The notes below the pieces were generated by a model. It was not told where the DNA came from, did not search any database, and saw only the letters and a program-made list of their open reading frames with translations. This document shows positions 1-7,504 of a stretch of DNA of 64,000 bases, piece after piece; the stretch's first letter is position 1, and each line of letters begins with the position of its first letter. Origin of the DNA: Clostridia bacterium (GTDB taxonomy: Bacteria; Bacillota; Clostridia; Oscillospirales; CAG-272); NCBI GenBank assembly GCA_017465885.1, contig JAFTVG010000002.1:1-64000 (forward strand), written 5' to 3'. The position numbers and the translations under genes were made by a program.

Positions 1-14
1 AGCAAAGAATATCA

Positions 15-73
15 CTAAAAGCAGAAAAAGAGAGAGCAAAGCGGTTTTTCTTTCCGCATTGTTCTCTCTTTAT
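15..73 (-). terminator. Rho-independent terminator of copA
   Basis: A long inverted repeat (arms about 29-44 and 55-70) reads on the minus strand as a stem closed by a GCGG/CCGC inner pairing, followed by a T-rich run. It lies downstream of the copper ATPase gene and is the likely end of its transcript. Confidence 0.75.
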
Positions 74-84
74 GTTTTTATCGC

Positions 85-133
85 AAGTTTCGCATTTGTT
101 TAACAAATGCATCGGGCTATGCCCATACCCCTA
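85..133. repeat. Small dispersed double-hairpin repeat, copy 1
   Basis: On the minus strand this reads AGGGGTATGGGC, three bases, GCCCG, and then a GCATTTGTT/AACAAATGC hairpin. A second copy with the same first block and a different second hairpin lies at 46563-46606. The conserved block plus a structurally conserved but sequence-variable hairpin suggests a dispersed intergenic repeat. Its function is unknown. Confidence 0.5.
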
Positions 134-198
134 TTATAAATTCTCCGATAAGGACATCACCCATACCTGAGAGGGATTTTTGTTTTGGAATGAGAAGC

Positions 199-402
199 TT
201 ATTCTACCGAGACGACCTCGTAACCGCCCTCGGTCACGGCGTCGGTCAGTGCCTTGGTGTCGGCAGTACCGCTGACGGTGGCGGTCTTCTTTTCAAGGCT
301 GACCTCCACCTTGTCCACGCCCTCCACCTTTTCAAGGGCAGTCTTTACGTGTGCAACGCACATCTTGCACATCATGCCTTCAATATGAATGATCTTTTCC
401 AT
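199..402 (-). CDS. copZ: Possible internally initiated CopZ-like copper chaperone (67 aa)
   Basis: Inside the 3' end of copA, in the same frame, an ATG at 402-400 is preceded by AAAGGAGA with 9 nt spacing, as good a ribosome binding site as any in the window. Initiation here would give a 67-residue protein carrying one HMA fold with the GMMCKMC site, the usual size of CopZ. The sequence therefore suggests that one transcript gives both the long ATPase and a free soluble chaperone. The site could also be a relic of a former separate copZ gene whose upstream stop codon was lost. Whether it is used is inference. Confidence 0.5.
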   Translation of the reverse strand: MEKIIHIEGMMCKMCVAHVKTALEKVEGVDKVEVSLEKKTATVSGTADTKALTDAVTEGGYEVVSVE

Positions 403-2712
403 CTCGTTTTTCTCCTTTGGTTCTGTGTTTTCAAGATTTATGGGACAACTGCTGAGGCAGTCGTTAGAAACCGGTTTCTGACCCTCTCTCAGTTGCCTGA
501 GCTCCAGCGCGCGCTGCTTTTCCTCGGCGGTTTCCTTTCTGCCCCCAAAGTGGCGCAGACGCAGCGAGTTGCTGACCACGCAGAAGGAGGAAAGGCTCAT
601 TGCCGCCGCGCCGATCATGGGATTGGCGATGCCGCAGACGGCAAGGGTGATGCCGATGCTGTTGTAGCAGAAGGCGAAAAAGAGGTTTTGCTTGATGATG
701 CGCAGGGTCTGCTTTGACAAGGCAATGGCATCGTACACCCCTACTACCGAATTTTTCATCAGCACCACGTCGGCACTTTCCACCGCCACGTCGGTGCCCG
801 ATCCCATGGCAATGCCCATGGAGGCACGGGCAAGGGCGGGGGCGTCGTTGATGCCGTCTCCCACCATCGCCACCTTTCTGCCGCTTTTTTCAAGCTCTGC
901 GATCTTTTGTTCCTTTTCCTCGGGCAGGACCTCGGCAATGACCTCGTCGATGCCCATACCCTTTGCCACCAGCTCTGCCGTTTCTTTTCGGTCACCCGAG
1001 AGCATCACGCAGGCAAGCCCCTTTTTCTTTAAAAGGGCAATAGCGTGGCCGCTGTCCTCCTTTGCCTCGTCCAAAAGTCCGATGGCACCCAACAGTCCGC
1101 CGTCCTCAAGAAGAAGGACCGCCGTTTTTCCGCGCAGCTGCTCGCTCAACTCCGAGGGCAGGGTGATGGCGGGATATTGCTTTTCAAGCTGTTTTAAGGA
1201 GAGTGCCTCATAGCGTTTGCCGTTGATCATACCTGTCACGCCTTTGCCGGGCAGAGCGGCAAAGTCGGTGCATTCAAGCAGGCTCAGCGCCTCCTCCTTT
1301 GCCCGCGCGGTAATGGCGGCGGCAATGGGATGCTCGGAGGACTGCTCCAAGGAGGCGGCAAGCAAAAGCAGATCGCGGGCACAGCCCGTGACGGGAATCA
1401 GGTCGGTGGCACGGGGCTGTCCCTTGGTCAGGGTTCCGGTCTTGTCAAAGACCACGGTGTCCACCTTGCCGCAGTTTTCAAGAGCGGCGGCAGAGCGGAA
1501 GAGCACGCCTTTCTTGGCGCCCTTACCCGTACCTGCCATAATGGCGGCGGGGGTGGCAAGACCCAGCGAGCAGGGGCAGGCGATGACCAGCACCGACACG
1601 CCCACCTGCAGGGCTCTTTCAAAATCCTTGGTGATGAACAGCCAGAGGGCGCAGGCGATCAGGGCGATGGTCATCACGGTGGGCACGAAGACGGCGGAGA
1701 CCTTGTCGGCAAGCCTGCCCACGGGAGCCTTGCCCGCCGAAGCCCCCTCCACCAAGGCGATCATTTTGGAGAGGGTGGTGTCGCCTGCCACCTTTTCGGC
1801 GGTGAACTCGATGGCGCCGGTCAGGTTGATGGTGCCCGCCTTTACTGTATCACCCTCCTCTACGTCCTTGGGGATGCTCTCGCCGGTCATTGCCGACTCG
1901 TCAATACAGCTCTTTCCTCTTATAATAGTGCCGTCTGCGGGGATGCGTCCGCCCGGCCGCACAAGGATCAGGTCGCCTGCCAGAAGAGAGGCGGTGGGAA
2001 CGGGGGTGGGCACGCCGTTTTTGATCACGGTCGCCTCCTCGGGGGTGAGGGAGAGCAGCTCGCCGATGGCTTTGCCCGTCTGCTTTTTGGAGCGGGCTTC
2101 CATATATTTACCCACGGTGATCAGCGATAGGATCATACCCGCACCGTCGAAATAAAGGGACAAGCCCGCCTCGTTTTGAAATAAAATGCCGTAGGCGCTG
2201 TAAAGAGAATAGGCAAGGGAGGCGGTGGTGCCCAAGGCGATGAGCGAATCCATATTGGGATGCCCGCGGAAGAGGTTGGCAAAGCCCTTGGTGAAATAGC
2301 TGAAATTCAATACCAGAATGGGCAGGAGCAGTGCCATCTGCAAAAGGGTGTTGGTCTTTGATGCGGCAAGGGCAGGAGGGACGGGCAGACCCAGCATCCC
2401 GCCCATGGCAACGTAGAACAGAGCTGCCATAAAGATGATGGAAAGCACCATTCTCACCGCCAGGAAGGAGGGACGCCTGCTCTCCTTCTTTTTTTGAGGC
2501 GGTGCGTAAGGAAGCAGGGTATAGCCTGCTTTTTTTACGGTGTCGTATAAGAGTGCCTCGTCAAAGGCGCTCTCGGGCAGGGTGATGGTGACGGTGTTTG
2601 CAAGCAGATTTACCTCTGCCTTCAAAACCACGTCCAAAGAAGACAGCGCACGCTCCACAGCCGCAGAGCAGGCGGCACAGCTCATACCTGCCACCGAATA
2701 TTTCTTTTCCAT
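199..2712 (-). CDS. copA: Copper-translocating P-type ATPase with fused C-terminal CopZ-like domain
   Basis: P1B-type ATPase that would pump Cu(I) across the cytoplasmic membrane. The 837-residue product starts with a heavy-metal-binding domain (GMSCAAC, residues 9-15), followed by membrane helices, an actuator region with TGES, the membrane CPC ion-binding motif, the DKTGT phosphorylation site and a GDGINDAP hinge. After the last helices a roughly 40-residue linker leads into a second metal-binding domain (GMMCKMC, from about residue 771). That domain looks like a stand-alone CopZ chaperone joined in frame. GGAGG lies 5 nt before the ATG. No CopY or CsoR gene is in the window. A hairpin terminator lies between the upstream lipoprotein gene and this one, so copA probably has its own promoter, which I could not place. 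The family call is firm; Cu rather than Ag is inferred from CPC. Confidence 0.95.
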   Translation of the reverse strand: MEKKYSVAGMSCAACSAAVERALSSLDVVLKAEVNLLANTVTITLPESAFDEALLYDTVKKAGYTLLPYAPPQKKKESRRPSFLAVRMVLSIIFMAALFYVAMGGMLGLPVPPALAASKTNTLLQMALLLPILVLNFSYFTKGFANLFRGHPNMDSLIALGTTASLAYSLYSAYGILFQNEAGLSLYFDGAGMILSLITVGKYMEARSKKQTGKAIGELLSLTPEEATVIKNGVPTPVPTASLLAGDLILVRPGGRIPADGTIIRGKSCIDESAMTGESIPKDVEEGDTVKAGTINLTGAIEFTAEKVAGDTTLSKMIALVEGASAGKAPVGRLADKVSAVFVPTVMTIALIACALWLFITKDFERALQVGVSVLVIACPCSLGLATPAAIMAGTGKGAKKGVLFRSAAALENCGKVDTVVFDKTGTLTKGQPRATDLIPVTGCARDLLLLAASLEQSSEHPIAAAITARAKEEALSLLECTDFAALPGKGVTGMINGKRYEALSLKQLEKQYPAITLPSELSEQLRGKTAVLLLEDGGLLGAIGLLDEAKEDSGHAIALLKKKGLACVMLSGDRKETAELVAKGMGIDEVIAEVLPEEKEQKIAELEKSGRKVAMVGDGINDAPALARASMGIAMGSGTDVAVESADVVLMKNSVVGVYDAIALSKQTLRIIKQNLFFAFCYNSIGITLAVCGIANPMIGAAAMSLSSFCVVSNSLRLRHFGGRKETAEEKQRALELRQLREGQKPVSNDCLSSCPINLENTEPKEKNEMEKIIHIEGMMCKMCVAHVKTALEKVEGVDKVEVSLEKKTATVSGTADTKALTDAVTEGGYEVVSVE

Positions 2713-2771
2713 AAGGTCCTCCGTCGCTTTTGAAAGCGCTTTTTGTTGAGTATTGTCCCAAAAACGGGCAG

Positions 2772-2835
2772 TTTATTAAAAAAAGAGAATACGGAGCGGG
2801 TCCGAACGAAAAAATCGCTCGGACTGCCCCGTATG
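2772..2835 (-). terminator. Rho-independent terminator of the 2855-3592 lipoprotein gene
   Basis: The arms ATACGG...GTCCGA and TCGGAC...CCGTAT form a long stem. On the minus strand it is followed by TCTCTTTTTTT. It separates the lipoprotein gene from copA. Confidence 0.8.
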
Positions 2836-2854
2836 TGCTATAAAAGATAACCGA

Positions 2855-3592
2855 TTACAGAGCAGTGGTGTCGATGGTGGTCTCCACCGTGATGGTGTTG
2901 ATGCTGATTCCCGAATAGGTGCCGGCGAAGAACCAATCGGCGCTCATCGTCAGCTTTTCGGGCAGCTCGTCTGCTCCGTACGTCACCGAAAACTCGGCAA
3001 ATTTGGTATGATGTCTGCCCGAATCGGTGCTGTAATTCATGGCAGGGGTGGAATAGATCAGCGGAACGCCGTCGATCACAAGACGGTTGGAGTTGGTGCG
3101 CTTACCGCACATCAGGCTGTAGGAGTCAAGATACGTTACGGCGCTGACCTTGTAGCTGCCGTCCTCCAGCGTTTCGATGGTCCAGTCAAGCCAGAGGTTT
3201 AAGGCGGTCCCGGTGTCCGAAACGGCGTGTCCCGAGGCGTTGATCACCCTGTTTTCGGGCAGAGAGGGCTCGATGGGTTCGGTGGGCACGTCGGGCTCTG
3301 TAGGCACGTCGGGCTCGGTGGGTACGTCGGGCTCTGTAGGCACGTCGGGCACGGTGGGAACGTCGGGCTTGGAGGGCGGGGGAGGGGTGGGCTCTGACGA
3401 AGGATCGTCCGTGCCGCTTGCGGGGGGGAGGAAAGAGCTCTCGTCCTTTGAAGTGTCGGCGGGCAGGGAGGAGACGGGACCCTCGGGAGAGGAGGGTGCG
3501 GAATGGTGGTCTGTATTCTTTTGGCGGACGCAGGATCCCAACACCGCGCAAAGCAGGGAAAGGATCAGCAGTAAGGTGACGGTCTTTTTCAT
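2855..3592 (-). CDS. Lipoprotein with EPDVPT-repeat linker, function unknown
   Basis: The 245-residue product begins with a lipoprotein signal peptide (lipobox LGSC, Cys21). A long Ser/Pro-rich stretch and five 6-residue repeats of the EPDVPT type follow, at about residues 75-105. The C-terminal ~140 residues look like a compact beta-rich secreted domain with aromatic residues and no recognisable catalytic motif. I do not recognise the family. The arrangement (lipid anchor, stiff acidic Pro linker, globular domain) is the one shared by most lipoproteins in this window. The gene is a single transcription unit with its own sigma-A promoter at 3694-3722 and its own terminator. It is divergent from pcrA. 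Confidence 0.8.
   Translation of the reverse strand: MKKTVTLLLILSLLCAVLGSCVRQKNTDHHSAPSSPEGPVSSLPADTSKDESSFLPPASGTDDPSSEPTPPPPSKPDVPTVPDVPTEPDVPTEPDVPTEPDVPTEPIEPSLPENRVINASGHAVSDTGTALNLWLDWTIETLEDGSYKVSAVTYLDSYSLMCGKRTNSNRLVIDGVPLIYSTPAMNYSTDSGRHHTKFAEFSVTYGADELPEKLTMSADWFFAGTYSGISINTITVETTIDTTAL
3276..3365 (-). repeat. Five 18-bp tandem repeats encoding the EPDVPT linker
   Basis: Five 18-bp units starting at 3276, 3294, 3312, 3330 and 3348 differ by only a few bases each. They keep the reading frame, so unit number can vary without breaking the protein. This is a coding minisatellite, not a CRISPR array. Confidence 0.85.
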
Positions 3593-3693
3593 TGTATTCT
3601 CCTTTGGATGATGTGCCGCGTATGCATATATCGGAGAGGCTCAAGGGAGGGTCTGACGCGGCAAAAAACAGCATTCTTGTATTCGTCACTTAT

Positions 3694-3722
3694 ATAGTAT
3701 AATTTTTCTATTAAAAAGTCAA
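3694..3722 (-). promoter_or_regulatory. Sigma-A promoter of the lipoprotein gene
   Basis: Minus strand TTGACT at 3722-3717 and TACTAT at 3699-3694 with a 17-nt spacer, about 100 nt upstream of the start codon. Confidence 0.8.
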
Positions 3723-3767
3723 TGAATAAATATATAATTTTTTGTGACAAAACATCAATTCGCTCTC

Positions 3768-3796
3768 TTGATTTTTTTTGCGTTTTGTGGTAGAAT
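3768..3796 (+). promoter_or_regulatory. Sigma-A promoter of pcrA
   Basis: TTGATT at 3768-3773 and TAGAAT at 3791-3796, spacer 17 nt, 57 nt upstream of the pcrA start codon. It is back to back with the lipoprotein promoter at 3694-3722. Confidence 0.8.
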
Positions 3797-3853
3797 ATAC
3801 TCGGTGAATACTGGTTTCGGTTGCCCCGAAAGAGGGCTTGACAAGAGGTAATT

Positions 3854-6247
3854 ATGGAGAGAAACGAAGAGTTGCGCGCCCGTTTTATAAAGGCAAAGAG
3901 GGCGCTTTTTGAGAAACTTCAGGCGGGGTTCAACGACCGTCAAAAACAGGCTGTCAGAGCAGTAAACGGCCCTCTGCTGGTTTTGGCGGGCGCGGGAAGC
4001 GGCAAGACCACCGTTTTGGTGGAGCGTATTGCCCAGATCGTCCGCTTCGGCAATGGGTACGAGGACGAGAGCCTGCCCGAGGGACTGACCCTGCAGGAGG
4101 TGGAGTGCCTTGAGAAGGGGATCGACTGCCCCGAGGAGGAGATCGTTTCTTTGCTGACACGCTACGCGGTAAGACCCTGTCCTCCCTTTGCGGTGCTGGC
4201 GATCACCTTTACGAACAAAGCGGCAAACGAGATGAAGACCCGTCTTGCCTTGAAGCTGGGAGAGCAGACTGCCTCGGAGATCTGGGCGGGGACCTTCCAT
4301 TCCATCTGCGTGCGGATCCTTCGAAGATACGGCGACAGAGTGGGCGTGGGCAGAAACTTTACGATCTACGACACCGACGACAGCAAAAAGGTGGTCACTG
4401 CCTGCGTGGCAAGACTGAACCTGGATGAAAAGGTCTTTTCTCCAAAGAACGTGATGAACGTGATCAGCCGCTCCAAGGACCGTCTGCTGGAGCCCGAGGA
4501 GCTGCTGGCGGGCGCGGCAAACGACTTTATGCTCGGCAAGTGCGCCGAGATCTACCGTCTTTACGACGAGCAGCTGCGCGCCTCCAACGCCCTTGACTTT
4601 GACGACATCATCCGCCTGACCGTGCGGCTGTTGAGACAGGACGAGGAGGTCAGGGAGTTTTACAGAAGGAAGTTCCGTTACATCTGCATTGACGAGTATC
4701 AGGATACCAACAAGGCGCAGTTTGAGCTGGCAAGACTGCTTTGCTCCGACGATTGCAATCTGATGGTGGTGGGAGACGACGACCAGTCCATCTACCGCTT
4801 CAGAGGCGCCACCATTGAAAACATCCTGCAGTTTGATACCGTCTTTGAAAATGCACGGGTGGTCAAGCTGGAGCAGAACTACCGCTCCACATCCACCATC
4901 CTTGACGCCGCCAACGCCGTGATCGGCAACAATCAGGGCAGACACGAGAAAAAGCTGTGGTGTCAGGGCGGAAAGGGCGACCTCATCACCCTCAAGCGTC
5001 TTGAAAATCAGAACGACGAGGCGCGCTATATCATCAACAAGATCAGCGCACAGACCGGGCAGAACGGCGGCAGAAGGTTTTCCGATTTCGCCATCCTTTA
5101 TCGGATGAATGCCCAGTCAAACGCCCTTGAAAACGCCTTTGCCCGCAGCGGACTGCCCTACAGGATCCTGGGCGGCACCCGCTTTTACGAGCGCAAGGAG
5201 GTCAAGGACGTGATCGCATACCTGTGCGTCATCAACAATACCGACGACGACCTGCGCTTACAGCGGATCATCAACGAGCCCAAGCGTAAGATCGGTGCCT
5301 CCACCGTTTCGGCGGTAGAGGATATCGCCAGAGTGGAAAAGAAGTCGATGTTCGAGGTGATGGAGCACGCCGAAGACTATCCCGCCCTTGCCAAGGCGGC
5401 GCCCAAGCTTGCCTCCTTCTGCGCTCTGATCCGCTCCCTGCAAAGCATCGCAAAGGAAGAGCCGCTAAATGTGCTCTTTGAGCGCACCATCGAGGACAGC
5501 GGCTATCTGGCAATGCTTCTTGCCGAGGGTATCGGGGAGATCGACCGTCTTGAAAACGTGCGAGAGCTGGTTTCAAACGCGGTGGAATACGCAGAGCAGA
5601 ACGGGGAGGCGACCTTGAGCGGGTTCCTTGAGGAGGTCGCTTTGGTAAACGACATCGATAAATATGATGAGAATGCCGACGCCGTGGTGCTGATGACCGT
5701 CCACTCGGCAAAGGGACTGGAATTTCCCGTGGTCTTCTTGCCCGGTATGGAGGAGGGCATCTTCCCCGGTATGAACGCCTCCTCAAGCCCCAAGGAGCTG
5801 GAGGAGGAAAGAAGACTTGCTTACGTTGCTCTGACCCGTGCAAAGGAAAAGGTGTTCATCACCCACGCCAGAGAGCGTATGCTCTTCGGTCATACTCAGT
5901 ATAACCATCTGTCCCGCTTTGCCAAGGAGATCCCCGAGGAGCTGATCTCCAACGAGACCGAGCAGGGCTTCAACCGTGCCCGTGCCATTGCCAACCGCAA
6001 GGAGGAGCTGATGAACTCGGCGCGCTCCAGAGTGCTTGGCAAGGGACCTGCCACTGCACCCGCCGTCAAGACGGCAGGGCAGAGCGAGCGCTTCGTGCCC
6101 GGCGATCGGGTCATCCACGCCAATTTCGGAGCGGGCGCCATTCTTTCGGTCACCCCCATGGGAGCGGACGTCCTTTACGAGATCTCCTTTGACACCGTGG
6201 GCGTCAAAAAGCTGATGGCGACCTACGCACGGCTGAGAAGGGAATAA
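3854..6247 (+). CDS. pcrA: ATP-dependent DNA helicase PcrA/UvrD
   Basis: Superfamily 1A 3'-5' helicase acting in nucleotide excision repair and in clearing stalled replication or recombination intermediates. The 797-residue product has Walker A GAGSGKTT (about 46-53), a Walker B-like DEYQDTN (from 280), QNYRS, VHSAKGLEF and VALTRAK (around 660). The last 50 residues match the PcrA C-terminal segment (PGDRVIHANFG). About 40 extra residues lie between motifs I and Ia (roughly 67-110), where PcrA normally has a short loop. Start chosen at the ATG after AGAGGT. Monocistronic, with its own promoter and terminator. Confidence 0.96.
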   Translation: MERNEELRARFIKAKRALFEKLQAGFNDRQKQAVRAVNGPLLVLAGAGSGKTTVLVERIAQIVRFGNGYEDESLPEGLTLQEVECLEKGIDCPEEEIVSLLTRYAVRPCPPFAVLAITFTNKAANEMKTRLALKLGEQTASEIWAGTFHSICVRILRRYGDRVGVGRNFTIYDTDDSKKVVTACVARLNLDEKVFSPKNVMNVISRSKDRLLEPEELLAGAANDFMLGKCAEIYRLYDEQLRASNALDFDDIIRLTVRLLRQDEEVREFYRRKFRYICIDEYQDTNKAQFELARLLCSDDCNLMVVGDDDQSIYRFRGATIENILQFDTVFENARVVKLEQNYRSTSTILDAANAVIGNNQGRHEKKLWCQGGKGDLITLKRLENQNDEARYIINKISAQTGQNGGRRFSDFAILYRMNAQSNALENAFARSGLPYRILGGTRFYERKEVKDVIAYLCVINNTDDDLRLQRIINEPKRKIGASTVSAVEDIARVEKKSMFEVMEHAEDYPALAKAAPKLASFCALIRSLQSIAKEEPLNVLFERTIEDSGYLAMLLAEGIGEIDRLENVRELVSNAVEYAEQNGEATLSGFLEEVALVNDIDKYDENADAVVLMTVHSAKGLEFPVVFLPGMEEGIFPGMNASSSPKELEEERRLAYVALTRAKEKVFITHARERMLFGHTQYNHLSRFAKEIPEELISNETEQGFNRARAIANRKEELMNSARSRVLGKGPATAPAVKTAGQSERFVPGDRVIHANFGAGAILSVTPMGADVLYEISFDTVGVKKLMATYARLRRE

Positions 6248-6302
6248 GCATCGCCCCTGTCTTCTTAAAGAAACGGTGTTTTGCGCATCGGTAGGTATAA
6301 CG

Positions 6303-6343
6303 ATAAAAAGGCAGCTTTGCCCGCGGGCAAGACTGCCTTTTTG
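6303..6343 (+). terminator. Bidirectional terminator after pcrA
   Basis: Stem AAAAAGGCAG / CTGCCTTTTT with a TTGCCCGCGGGCAA core. The T run follows on the plus strand. Confidence 0.8.
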
Positions 6344-6556
6344 ATATCCTGCACCGAAAGGGACAAAGAAGGGCGCGCACGTTTTTTCGGAACAAAAGAA
6401 AGAGGATGGCGTATACTGAAAAAAGAGAACGCACAAAAACACCATAAAAAGGAAGCAGGGGACAAAAAAGGGTTAAAACCAAAAGAATGTACCCGTAAAT
6501 CAAAATTTATTCAAAATTGTGTTACAAAACTGTTGTAAACGAAAAGAAAAAAGGTA

Positions 6557-6585
6557 TTGACAAATCGGCTTCGTTGTGGTAATAT
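6557..6585 (+). promoter_or_regulatory. Strong sigma-A promoter of the 6637 lipoprotein gene
   Basis: Consensus TTGACA at 6557-6562, 17-nt spacer, TAATAT at 6580-6585 (running into TATAAT at 6583-6588). The inverted repeat TTACA/TGTAA ends 18 nt before the -35 box. Confidence 0.85.
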
Positions 6586-6636
6586 AATGTCGGTACATAA
6601 CGTACACACAAATTTTTATTTTTGGAGGAAACAAAA

Positions 6637-7434
6637 ATGACCAAACGCATTCTTGCACTGGTTCTGGTTGCAATCTTTGCTCTGACCAGCACCATGCTGG
6701 TAGCTTGCGACAACGGCGCAACTACCACCGAAGACAACGCACCCGTATCCAGCCCCGCACAGGGCGGCGACGAGAGCTCCAAGGAAGTTGAGCCCTCTAC
6801 TCCCGTTGAGCCCTCTACTCCCGATGATCCCACCGTTCCTTCCGAGCCCCCCGTTGAGCCCACTCCTTCCGAGGACATCGTTGAGCCCGAGAAGTTCACC
6901 AACGACTGGGTTGAGTGGCTGGTAGAAGACTATGGCGACACCTACACCATGGCTTGGTCCGGCTCTCTGTACGGCGGCATCAAGTATGACGACACCATGG
7001 ATCCCTCTTGCTGGGAGCTGTGGCCCTACACCGACAAGCAGATCGCTGACAACACCCACTTCCATGCTTGCATCTGCATCAGCTCCGCTGAGTTCGACGG
7101 TTTCTCCAACCTGGGCACCGAAGAGTACGAGTGGACCTGGAAGGTATTCTACAAGGTAGACGGTTCTGACGAAGAGTACAAGTCCTTCGAGGGTACTCCT
7201 TGGGGCGCTATCACCTTCGGTGAGAACTACCTGTACAGATTCGATATGTTCACCTACGGCGCAGAGTTCTCTCTGGACGCTGACGGCAACGCTCAGACCT
7301 ACCACGTTGTAATGGTAATTCTGGACGCTGAGGGTGAAGTAGAGATCTGGAGAGACGAGCTGATCGACTGGACCAACTCCTCCCAGGCTTACTACGATGA
7401 CGCTGTTAAGCACGGCATCATCAAGGTTGACTAA
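6637..7434 (+). CDS. Secreted lipoprotein with Pro/Thr/Glu linker, function unknown
   Basis: The 265-residue product has a lipoprotein signal (lipobox LVAC, Cys24), a linker rich in Ser, Pro, Thr and Glu (about 30-85) and an acidic, tryptophan- and tyrosine-rich globular domain of about 180 residues. No known catalytic motif is visible and I do not recognise the family. A TTG 15 nt upstream is in frame but lies inside the ribosome binding site, so the ATG at 6637 after TTGGAGGAA is the start. The linker shares the string SSPAQGGDES with the papain-fold lipoprotein at 54597-57011. Consensus promoter, strong ribosome binding site and terminator point to an abundant, singly transcribed surface protein. 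Confidence 0.85.
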   Translation: MTKRILALVLVAIFALTSTMLVACDNGATTTEDNAPVSSPAQGGDESSKEVEPSTPVEPSTPDDPTVPSEPPVEPTPSEDIVEPEKFTNDWVEWLVEDYGDTYTMAWSGSLYGGIKYDDTMDPSCWELWPYTDKQIADNTHFHACICISSAEFDGFSNLGTEEYEWTWKVFYKVDGSDEEYKSFEGTPWGAITFGENYLYRFDMFTYGAEFSLDADGNAQTYHVVMVILDAEGEVEIWRDELIDWTNSSQAYYDDAVKHGIIKVD

Positions 7435-7456
7435 TTTAAAATTATTGTCTGACCGA

Positions 7457-7493
7457 AATCAAAGATCCTACGCTTCGGCGTAGGATCTTTTTC
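7457..7493 (+). terminator. Bidirectional terminator after the 6637-7434 gene
   Basis: Stem AAAGATCCTACG / CGTAGGATCTTT with a tetraloop-like CTTCGG top, followed by a T run. It also sits beyond the convergent symporter gene. Confidence 0.85.
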
Positions 7494-7504
7494 TATGAGA
7501 AGAT

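Larger units (their letters stand above)
6248..6636. other. 389-bp intergenic region, pcrA to lipoprotein gene
   Basis: It holds the pcrA terminator, then about 200 bp without a supported gene. Upstream of the next promoter is a short inverted repeat TTACA-7 nt-TGTAA at 6522-6538 that could be an operator. Short reading frames here lack ribosome binding sites and family resemblance. Confidence 0.6.

Noticed and set aside
3276..3365. Possible CRISPR array
   Set aside because: Units are adjacent with no spacers and lie in frame inside a lipoprotein gene.
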